Program-made: the position numbers and the translations under genes
In this document: piece by piece, positions 1-6,128 of the stretch
Layout of the letters: each line of letters starts with the position of its first letter
Position numbering within the stretch: the stretch's first letter is position 1
Origin: Marinibacterium sp050389775
GTDB lineage: Bacteria > Pseudomonadota > Alphaproteobacteria > Rhodobacterales > Rhodobacteraceae
Assembly: GCF_050389775.1 (NCBI RefSeq)
Contig: NZ_CP177144.1
Coordinates: 2,046,001-2,110,000, forward strand
Reading direction: 5' to 3'
Length of the DNA: 64,000 nucleotides
The notes under the pieces: generated by a model
The model's input: the letters and a program-made list of their open reading frames with translations, nothing else
Database searches by the model: none
Told to the model about the DNA's origin: nothing

Positions 1-69
1 GGGGGATTCGGCTCGCTCAACGTGTCGAACGCGGCGGCCATCGCGCTTTATGCCAGCCAGAGGGGCTGA
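1..69 (+). CDS. 3' end of an RlmB/SpoU-type 23S rRNA 2'-O-methyltransferase (partial)
   Basis: Only the last 22 codons are inside the window; the gene begins upstream. The visible C-terminus, ending SLNVSNAAAIALYASQRG, matches the final SAM-binding knot motif of SpoU-family methyltransferases such as RlmB, where an N-V-S-x-A-x-A-I segment closes the trefoil knot. RlmB methylates a guanosine ribose in the peptidyl-transferase region of 23S rRNA. The family call is fairly safe. Choosing RlmB over another SpoU enzyme is inference from the last residues only. Confidence 0.7.
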   Translation, partial: GGFGSLNVSNAAAIALYASQRG

Positions 70-247
70 GCGGCGGGCAGGGCGGTGATGCACCCCTGTG
101 TGCCGGGGCAGCCGGTTGGGCGTCCTGTGGGCACGGAGGCGTGAACGGCCTTGCAACACCGCTCACATCTGCGTTGCCGGGCTTGGCGGAACGGGGACGG
201 TCGGCCAGTTTAGGGGGGTGTTCAACGATCGAGAGAATCCCTGTCCC

Positions 248-733
248 ATGGATCGCCGCCAGTTCCTTGTTTCCGGTTTGGCCACGGGTCTGGCCGCCGG
301 CCTGACCTCGGGCCTGACCCTTGCGGCGGGCCCGGCCCGGGCGGGCGGGGCGATGTTCTGTTCCACCGGGGGCGTGGCCATCGGGGGCTATGACAGTGTC
401 AGCTATTTCGCCGGGGAAGGCCCGCGCAAGGGCCGGCGCGACATCGGGCTGATGTGGAAAGGGGCGGTCTGGTACTTTGCCACCGCCGCCCATCGCGACA
501 TGTTCGAATCGAATCCCTGGGCGCTGGCCCCGCGATACGGGGCCTATTGCGCCTTTGCCATGTCGCAGGGGCGCCTGGCCAAGGGGGATCCGCGGTCCTG
601 GATGCTGGCCGGCGGGCGGTTGTACCTGACCGTCGATCCCCAGGCGCTGGTGGCCTGGGAGGCCGACATGGACCGCAACGTGACCCTGGCCAATGGCAAT
701 TGGCCGGGCATCCTGCGCCGGCAGGGCAGCTGA
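248..733 (+). CDS. Exported YHS-domain protein
   Basis: A protein of 161 residues. It starts at the ATG that opens MDRRQFLVSGLATGL; this gives a classic twin-arginine-like signal with a long Ala/Gly/Leu core, whereas the longer upstream reading has no such start. The mature part carries a YHS-like domain: a YDSVSYF segment, then WYFATAAHRDMFESNP and a YGAYCAF Cys-containing stretch. YHS domains are small, possibly metal-related modules found in periplasmic proteins of this group. The specific function is unknown. It stands alone between the rlmB-like gene and a terminator, so it may be monocistronic. Confidence 0.7.
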   Translation: MDRRQFLVSGLATGLAAGLTSGLTLAAGPARAGGAMFCSTGGVAIGGYDSVSYFAGEGPRKGRRDIGLMWKGAVWYFATAAHRDMFESNPWALAPRYGAYCAFAMSQGRLAKGDPRSWMLAGGRLYLTVDPQALVAWEADMDRNVTLANGNWPGILRRQGS

Positions 734-862
734 GTCTGGGGGCGGCTTCAGATCACATGAACGAGAGCAAGCCTTCACCGTTCAGATAAATCGCTTATGT
801 CACTCTCAGGACACGGTTCGGAACCACCGTGATCCACTTCACTGTCCCTCGTTCCGACACTG

Positions 863-891
863 GCGCCCAGGCCGATCCTGGGCGCTTTTTT
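863..891 (+). terminator. Intrinsic terminator
   Basis: A perfect 9-bp stem (GCGCCCAGG / CCTGGGCGC) with a 5-nt loop is followed directly by six T residues on the + strand. It lies 130 bp after the YHS gene stop, so it could end that transcript or a small RNA encoded at about 740-890. Confidence 0.85.
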
Positions 892-1011
892 CTTGCCCGG
901 TCATTTTTCCCGATTTGCCTGACCATCGGGCGACCGATGGCCCGCCGATCTGCGCGACGGCCGCCCTTGGCGGCCATTGGCGGGGCGGACCGGGCCGGAT
1001 AGGGTCGGCCC

Positions 1012-1482
1012 ATGGCTGAATACGATGATTCCTTCCTCAAAGACATCCTGACACGCAGCAAGGTGATTGCCATGGTCGGCCTGTCGCCCGACCCGCTGCG
1101 GGCCAGCTATTTCGTCGGGCGCTACCTGTCGTTGCGCGGCTACCGGGTGATTCCGGTCAATCCGCGGGCGGTCGGCCAGGTGCTGTTCGGCGAGCCGGTC
1201 GTGGGGTCGCTGGCCGAGGCCGGACCGGGGGTCGACATGGTCGACATCTTCCGCCGGTCCGAGGCCGTGCCGGGCATTGTCGACGAGGCGATCGAGGTGC
1301 TGCCCGACCTGCGCACGATCTGGATGCAGATCGGGGTGGAGCACGAAGGCGCGGCGGGGGTGGCCCGGGCGGCGGGGATCGACGTGGTGCAGGATCGCTG
1401 CCCCAAGATCGAACACCAGAGGCTCTTTGGCGAGCTGCGCAAGGCGGGCTTTGCCACCGGGGTGATTTCGTCGAAGCTGTGA
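1012..1482 (+). CDS. CoA-binding protein, YccU-like
   Basis: A protein of 156 residues that matches the small single-domain CoA-binding (Rossmann) family. The N-terminal half reads KVIAMVGLSPDP and later GYRVIPVNPR, the usual CoA_binding signature. The second half contains DMVDIFRRSEAVPGIVDEAI and VVQDRCPKIEH, both typical of YccU-like proteins. The domain resembles the nucleotide-binding part of succinyl-CoA synthetase alpha but lacks its catalytic domains, so an enzymatic role is unlikely. The gene is convergent with hisE. Function in the cell is not established for the family. Confidence 0.8.
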   Translation: MAEYDDSFLKDILTRSKVIAMVGLSPDPLRASYFVGRYLSLRGYRVIPVNPRAVGQVLFGEPVVGSLAEAGPGVDMVDIFRRSEAVPGIVDEAIEVLPDLRTIWMQIGVEHEGAAGVARAAGIDVVQDRCPKIEHQRLFGELRKAGFATGVISSKL

Positions 1483-1571
1483 ACGGCAGGGCGCCGGGCC
1501 TCGCGGGCCGAGAAAATGTGTCCACATGTTCTGGTGCGGCGGACAGCGTCCGATCAGACCGCCGCGGCGGT

Positions 1572-1880
1572 TCAGCGGCTGGCCTTCTCCGCGATGCCGC
1601 TCAGCCCCTGTCGCCGGGCCAGTTCGTCCATCACGTCGGAAAGGGCCACGTCGCGGGCGGCCAGCATGACCAGCAGGTGATAGAGCACGTCCGCCGCTTC
1701 CGAGGTCAGCCGTTCGCGATCACCCTTCACCGCTTCGATGATGGCTTCGACGGCCTCTTCGCCGAATTTCTCGGCGCATTTCTCGGGGCCCTTCGACAGG
1801 AGCTTGGCAGTCCAGCTGCTGTCGGGATCGGCCTGGCGGCGGTCCTCGATCGTGGCAAAGAGGGTGTCGAGCACGTTCAT
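1572..1880 (-). CDS. hisE: Phosphoribosyl-ATP pyrophosphatase
   Basis: A protein of 102 residues that removes pyrophosphate from phosphoribosyl-ATP in the second step of histidine synthesis. The MazG-like all-alpha fold is recognisable from SWTAKLLSKGPEKCAEKFGEE and EAADVLYHLLVMLAARDV, whose acidic residues bind Mg2+. The ATG overlaps the hisF stop codon by four bases, so the two genes are translationally coupled. It is a stand-alone HisE and is not fused to HisI, as is usual in alphaproteobacteria. The rest of the histidine genes are not adjacent. Confidence 0.95.
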   Translation of the reverse strand: MNVLDTLFATIEDRRQADPDSSWTAKLLSKGPEKCAEKFGEEAVEAIIEAVKGDRERLTSEAADVLYHLLVMLAARDVALSDVMDELARRQGLSGIAEKASR

Positions 1881-2638
1881 GCCGGCCTCACGGGAATGCC
1901 GGCGGCGGCCATGTGAGCCTTGGCCTGGCCGATGGTGAAGGTGCCGAAATGGAAGATCGAGGCGGCCAGCACGGCGCTGGCATGGCCTTCGGTCACGCCT
2001 TCGACCAGGTGGTCCAGCGTGCCGACCCCGCCCGAGGCAATGACCGGGATGCGGACGGTGTCGGAAATCGTGCGGGTCAGGGGCAGGTTGAAGCCCGACT
2101 TGGTGCCATCGCGGTCCATCGAGGTCAGCAGGATCTCGCCGGCGCCCTTGGCGGCCATGGTGGTGGCGAATTCGACGGCATCGATGCCCGTGGGGCGGCG
2201 GCCGCCATGGGTGAAGATCTCCCATCTGCCGGGGGCCACGGTCTTGGCGTCGATGGCCACGACGATGCACTGGCTGCCAAAGAGGTCGGCGGCCTCGGCC
2301 ACGACATCGGGGTTGGCCACGGCGGCCGAGTTGAAGCTGACCTTGTCGGCCCCGGCGAGCAGCAGCTTGCGCACGTCGTCGCGGCTGCGCACGCCGCCGC
2401 CGACGGTGAGCGGGATGTAACATTGCTCGGCCGTGCGGGTGACGACATCGTACATCGTGCCGCGGTTTTCGTGGGTGGCATGGATGTCGAGAAAGCAGAT
2501 CTCGTCGGCGCCGGCGGCATCATAGGCCCGGGCGCTTTCGACGGGGTCGCCGGCATCGATGAGGTCGACGAAATTGACGCCCTTGACCACGCGGCCGTCG
2601 GCGACATCGAGACAGGGGATCACGCGGGTCTTGAGCAT
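1877..2638 (-). CDS. hisF: Imidazole glycerol phosphate synthase, cyclase subunit
   Basis: A protein of 253 residues, the normal HisF length. It forms imidazole glycerol phosphate and AICAR from PRFAR and the ammonia supplied by HisH. The start MLKTRVIPCLDVADGRVVKG carries the first catalytic Asp (CLDV). The second catalytic Asp lies in SMDRDGTKSGF, and the phosphate-binding glycines in VGGGVRS and IASGGVGT. A longer in-frame extension is open but would run through the tRNA-Cys gene, so it is rejected. The stop overlaps the hisE start (ATGA). Confidence 0.96.
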   Translation of the reverse strand: MLKTRVIPCLDVADGRVVKGVNFVDLIDAGDPVESARAYDAAGADEICFLDIHATHENRGTMYDVVTRTAEQCYIPLTVGGGVRSRDDVRKLLLAGADKVSFNSAAVANPDVVAEAADLFGSQCIVVAIDAKTVAPGRWEIFTHGGRRPTGIDAVEFATTMAAKGAGEILLTSMDRDGTKSGFNLPLTRTISDTVRIPVIASGGVGTLDHLVEGVTEGHASAVLAASIFHFGTFTIGQAKAHMAAAGIPVRPA

Positions 2639-2742
2639 GGGCGCGTTATAGAGGGTTGGCCCGGCCGGGCAAGTGGCAGTCGCCGGGGCTGTGCGTTTTG
2701 GGCTGTGCGTTTTGGCCTGGAGACGTGCGGGGCTGGTTGGGG

Positions 2743-2816
2743 TGGAGGCGAGTACCGGAATCGAACCGGTGTACACGGATTTGCAATCCGCTGCGTCACC
2801 ACTCCGCCAACTCGCC
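2743..2816 (-). tRNA. tRNA-Cys (GCA)
   Basis: Read on the minus strand, the acceptor arms GGCGAGT / ACTCGCC pair, the T arm contains GGTTCGATTCC, and the anticodon loop TTGCAAA gives anticodon GCA (positions 2782-2784). The discriminator and CCA end (TCCA) are encoded at 2743-2746. All cloverleaf arms can be drawn. Confidence 0.95.
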
Positions 2817-2909
2817 GCCGGTAGGTCCCAGGACGGGCGCGGGGCCCGCCTGTGGTGACAGTGACGCAGTACATGCCCCGTTTCGCGGGGCACTGCAAGG
2901 GCTTCCGCT

Positions 2910-4196
2910 CTACTTCTGGCCCGAAATCTTGACCGTGTAGCTGGCCGTGCGGCCGTTCGGCGGAGCAGGGAAGGGCGCGGCCCGGCGGATCTGGGCCACG
3001 GCGATCTGGTCCAGCTTGCCCGACCCCGAACTGCGCGCCACGCTGACGCCGGCCAGCTGGCCCGACGGCGCGATGGTCAGCGACACCAGCGTTGCCCCGG
3101 GGATGTTGACCCGGCCGCGCTTGGCCCGGGCGATCCGCCGGAAGACCTTGCCGCGGTAATTCGACATCGCCGCGTTGCCGGCCTCGGAACTGTTGGAATT
3201 GGACGTGGCCGTCCGGGCTGCCGTGCCCTGGCCGCCGGTCTCGGCGCCCTTGCGGGCGTTGCGGTCGGCATTGTTGCCCTGGGGCGCCGCGGCCGTCTTG
3301 GGCTTGGGCGGAGTCTCACGCGGGGGTTCGGGCCGGGCCTGTTGACGCGGTTCCGGCTCGGGCGGGCGGATGCTGTCGGGCCGGTTCGGCGGCTTGCGCG
3401 AGATCAGGGGCGCGGTGCTGTCGGGCTCCGCATTCTCGGGCGTGACATTGGGCGTGGGCGTCAGGGCCGCGGTGGCCACCGGCGGGGTAGGGGAGACCGG
3501 CTCGGCCGGGGCGGCCTCCTGCGGGGGGGTGTCCTGCGGCTCGGTCGGGGTGGGGGCCAGCGGCAGGGCGGTCTGTTGCGGGGCCTCGGCCGGGGCGGTG
3601 GCCGTTGTCGCGGGCTGCGACGGCATCACGGCCAGGCCGGGCGTCGGCGCGGTGGTCACGACCTCGGCCGGGGCGGCATCGGCCGGCGCGGCAGGTTCGC
3701 TGGGCACGGGCATCTGCGGCGCGGCGGGGGCCTGGGCCAGCGGCGGTGTCTCGGTCGGCGTGGTCTCGGCCGGCGGGGCAGGGGTCTCGGTGACCTGGGT
3801 GGGCTCTGTCCGGGCGGTTTCGGGCGGAGGCGTCTCGGCCGTTTCCGTCGGTGGGGTTTCGGCCGTCTCCTGCGGCGGTTCCGGCGGGGTCGTCTCGGGC
3901 TCGGCCTCGGGGGTGATGTCGTCGGGCGTGACCGGCTCGTCGCGGCCGGCCACGAGGTCTTCGAAGGAACTGCCCAGGGCGGCCGAAGCGCCGCCGGCGC
4001 CGCCTTCCATCTGGATCTCGTCGCGGGGTTCGTTGCGCACGAGGGCGGTGGCATGGGCCGCCACGGCCAGCAGCACGGCCAGGCAGCCGGCCATGCGTGA
4101 CCGGGGAATGCGCCGGCGCGCGGGGCCGGGCGCCGGGGTCGGCGCGGGGGTGTCGCCCGTCACGGGCGGGCGCGGGGCGGTGGACGGCGCGGTCAT
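2910..4196 (-). CDS. tonB: TonB-family energy-transducing protein
   Basis: A protein of 428 residues. The N-terminal cytoplasmic tail is followed by one membrane helix (AGCLAVLLAVAAHATAL, about residues 36-52). Then comes a very long periplasmic linker rich in Pro, Thr, Glu and Ala (about residues 85-330), and finally a TonB C-terminal domain of about 90 residues (YRGKVFRRIARAKRG, then GATLVSLTIAPSGQL and IRRAAPFPAPP). TonB delivers proton-motive-force energy to outer-membrane receptors. It is last in a six-gene unit with the receptor, ExbB and two ExbD proteins, and overlaps the preceding exbD by four bases. The linker is longer than in E. coli TonB (239 residues in total). Confidence 0.88.
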   Translation of the reverse strand: MTAPSTAPRPPVTGDTPAPTPAPGPARRRIPRSRMAGCLAVLLAVAAHATALVRNEPRDEIQMEGGAGGASAALGSSFEDLVAGRDEPVTPDDITPEAEPETTPPEPPQETAETPPTETAETPPPETARTEPTQVTETPAPPAETTPTETPPLAQAPAAPQMPVPSEPAAPADAAPAEVVTTAPTPGLAVMPSQPATTATAPAEAPQQTALPLAPTPTEPQDTPPQEAAPAEPVSPTPPVATAALTPTPNVTPENAEPDSTAPLISRKPPNRPDSIRPPEPEPRQQARPEPPRETPPKPKTAAAPQGNNADRNARKGAETGGQGTAARTATSNSNSSEAGNAAMSNYRGKVFRRIARAKRGRVNIPGATLVSLTIAPSGQLAGVSVARSSGSGKLDQIAVAQIRRAAPFPAPPNGRTASYTVKISGQK

Positions 4197-4582
4197 TGCA
4201 GCCCCCTTTCCGAGACCAGCAGGATGCGTTCGGCCCCGCCGCGGCGCAGCTCGTCGGAGATTTCGATCAGCTGCACGGCGGGCAGGTCGCGGTCGGGCAC
4301 GATGCGCACGACCGACCGGTCGTCATCGGGCAGCCGTTCCATGAAGGCGCTGGCCGAGGTCAGCTCGACCCCGCGCAGCCACAGCCGGCCGTCGGCATGG
4401 ACGACCAGCGTGTCGGGCGGGGCGCGGCCGTCGAGGTCTTCGGCCTTGATCAGCGACAGGTCGGGGTCCAGCGGCGGGGCGAGCGTGCCGGCGATCATGA
4501 AGAACACGAGCATCAGGAAAACCACGTTGATCAGGGCGATCGTGGGTTCCTTGGGGCGGGCAAGGCTGGGGGCGATTTTCAT
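4193..4582 (-). CDS. ExbD-like protein with Asn in place of the membrane Asp
   Basis: A protein of 129 residues with one N-terminal membrane helix (TIALINVVFLMLVFFMIAGT, about residues 14-33) and a periplasmic ExbD/TolR domain. In E. coli ExbD the helix carries an essential, protonatable Asp (D25, in a LIDV context); here the matching motif is LINV. The protein ends in ERILLVSERGLQ, typical of the ExbD periplasmic fold. It overlaps both neighbours by four bases (ATGA), so it is co-translated with the Asp-containing ExbD and with TonB. It probably acts as a second subunit of a mixed ExbD dimer. Confidence 0.85.
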   Translation of the reverse strand: MKIAPSLARPKEPTIALINVVFLMLVFFMIAGTLAPPLDPDLSLIKAEDLDGRAPPDTLVVHADGRLWLRGVELTSASAFMERLPDDDRSVVRIVPDRDLPAVQLIEISDELRRGGAERILLVSERGLQ

Positions 4583-4968
4583 CTCAGCACCACGGGGGTC
4601 AGCCCGGGCAGGCCCCGGGCGAGGGTCAGCACGTCGACCAGCTGTTGCGAGCTGGTCTCGGCGGCCAGGCTGATGAGCAGCAGGCGCGGGTCGCTGCCTT
4701 CGGGCGCTTCCAGCCGGGCGGGCAGGTCTTCGGGCGTGACGGGCGTGCCGTTCAGCATCAGCCCGGCGGGCCGCAGGGTCAGGAACAGCCGTTCGGCCTG
4801 GCTGGCCTCGGGGCCGGGCGTGCCCTGGCCGCCCGAGATCAGCTCGATCTCGCCGTACTTGGTGAACGTCGAGGTCAGCATGAAGAACAGCAGAAGCAGG
4901 AAGATGACGTCGATCAACGACGTCATCGACAGGCGTGACCTGGGGCGGGGAGCGGTCTTAAGTGCCAT
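4579..4968 (-). CDS. exbD: ExbD biopolymer transport protein (Asp-containing)
   Basis: A protein of 129 residues starting MALKTAPRPRSRLSMTS. A longer reading into the exbB 3' end is possible but unlikely. The membrane helix reads SLIDVIFLLLLFFMLTSTF and keeps the proton-conducting Asp at about residue 20. The periplasmic domain follows (LFLTLRPAGLMLNGTPVTPEDL and later SSQQLVDVLTLARG). ExbD dimers sit inside an ExbB pentamer and couple proton flow to TonB. The start lies 11 bases inside exbB, and the stop overlaps the second exbD. Confidence 0.9.
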   Translation of the reverse strand: MALKTAPRPRSRLSMTSLIDVIFLLLLFFMLTSTFTKYGEIELISGGQGTPGPEASQAERLFLTLRPAGLMLNGTPVTPEDLPARLEAPEGSDPRLLLISLAAETSSQQLVDVLTLARGLPGLTPVVLR

Positions 4969-5620
4969 GGGCACGCAGCCGGGCGGTGCCTTCGGGGGTG
5001 CCCGCTTCGGGGGCAAAGACCACCCGCAGGGCGCGGTTGGCAAAGACCCGGTCCCGGCGCATGCGCGCTTCGAACCAGTTGAGGATGAGCGAGGTCGGCA
5101 TGGCCACGGCCAGGCCGGCGGCGGTGGTCAGCAGGGCGACCCAGATGCCGCCGGCCAGCAGCGAGGGGTCGACCGACGTGCCGGCGTTCTGCAGGGCGCG
5201 GAAGGCATCGATCATGCCCAGGACGGTGCCGAAGAGGCCCAGCAGCGGGGCCAGCTGGGAAATGATGTCCAGCGCCGACAGCCCGCGTTCAAGCCGGGCA
5301 AAGCGGTCTTCGGCCTCGGCATCGGCGCGCTCGGCGCGAAAGCTCTCGGGATCGCCGCAGGCCTGGCGGATCACCGGGGCCAGGTAGCTGCGGCTCTGGT
5401 CGATCAGCATGGCCGCGCGGGCGCGATCGCCCAGGTCCCAGGCATCGACAGCCTGGGCCAGGACCTTGTGGCGGCCGACGCCGGCGGCGCGGAACTGCCA
5501 GATCTTGTAGAGCACGAGGCTGGCCGTGACGACCGAGGTGGCCAGCAGCACGGCGACCACCGGGCCGCCGAGGTCATAGACGGCAACCAGCGCGTCCTGA
5601 AGGCGTTGGACGAGGTTCAT
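4958..5620 (-). CDS. exbB: ExbB proton channel (MotA/TolQ/ExbB family)
   Basis: A protein of 220 residues with the three-helix topology of ExbB. Helix 1 is at about residues 18-38 (VVAVLLATSVVTASLVLYKIW). Helices 2 and 3 follow the cytoplasmic loop: LAPLLGLFGTVLGMIDAF, the most conserved part of the family, and GGIWVALLTTAAGLAVAMP with the channel-lining Thr and Ala residues. It forms the pentameric channel that powers TonB. The four-base overlap with the upstream secreted protein and its ExbD/TonB neighbours show this is the ExbB of the haem system rather than TolQ. Confidence 0.92.
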   Translation of the reverse strand: MNLVQRLQDALVAVYDLGGPVVAVLLATSVVTASLVLYKIWQFRAAGVGRHKVLAQAVDAWDLGDRARAAMLIDQSRSYLAPVIRQACGDPESFRAERADAEAEDRFARLERGLSALDIISQLAPLLGLFGTVLGMIDAFRALQNAGTSVDPSLLAGGIWVALLTTAAGLAVAMPTSLILNWFEARMRRDRVFANRALRVVFAPEAGTPEGTARLRAHGT

Positions 5621-6069
5621 CCGATCAGCTCCGTCTTGGTGCGCGTGCTCAGGTCCAGCCCGTCGATGCAGGCGCCGGCATCGCCGCCTTCACAGGTCTG
5701 GGCGCCGTTGATCAGCACGCGGGAAATGTCGTCGCAGGCCAGTCCTTCGAATTGGAACTGGCGCACGCGGGGACGGCCCATGGGCAGGTCCTGGAAGTCG
5801 AGAAGGGTCATGAGCGCGACCTGTCCCTCGCGCCCGAAGAGCACCATCTCGTAGACTGCCTGGGCGATGTCGCCCCCGGTGCCGTTCTGGACCAGAAAGC
5901 TCATCCGGCAGGCGCTGCCGACATCGTCGGCGGCGCTGAGCTCGATGGCAAGGAAGGGGGCCTCGGCCGCTTCCTGGTCAGACGATTGGCCCTGGGCGGC
6001 AAGCGGGAACATGCCCGCCGCGCAGAGCGCGATCACGTGGCTGAATTTCGTGGCTGGCGTGAAGTTCAT
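5617..6069 (-). CDS. Secreted Cys-containing protein of the TonB operon, function unknown
   Basis: A protein of 150 residues with an apparent Sec signal peptide (HVIALCAAGMFPLAAQGQ, cleavage near residue 28). The predicted mature protein of about 120 residues has four Cys (GSACRM, GLACDD, AQTCEGG, GACIDG), enough for two disulfides. It is rich in Asp and Gln and shows no enzyme motif I know. It sits between the receptor (59-bp gap) and exbB (four-base overlap), so it is expressed with the energising complex. A periplasmic helper of receptor or ExbB-ExbD-TonB assembly is plausible but is only inferred from position. Confidence 0.75.
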   Translation of the reverse strand: MNFTPATKFSHVIALCAAGMFPLAAQGQSSDQEAAEAPFLAIELSAADDVGSACRMSFLVQNGTGGDIAQAVYEMVLFGREGQVALMTLLDFQDLPMGRPRVRQFQFEGLACDDISRVLINGAQTCEGGDAGACIDGLDLSTRTKTELIG

Positions 6070-6128
6070 GTCTTGGGTCCCTTGGTCGATCGGGTTGGAT
6101 CAGGCTGGTTCAGGTCGCTTGGCGCGGA

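Noticed and set aside
2639..2893. An 85-codon N-terminal extension of hisF
   Set aside because: It would translate through the tRNA-Cys gene; HisF proteins begin at the MLKTRVIPCLD start.
4193..5620. Reading the ExbB/ExbD genes as the Tol-Pal system
   Set aside because: The operon contains a TonB-dependent receptor and a TonB with its C-terminal domain, and no TolA, TolB or Pal follows.
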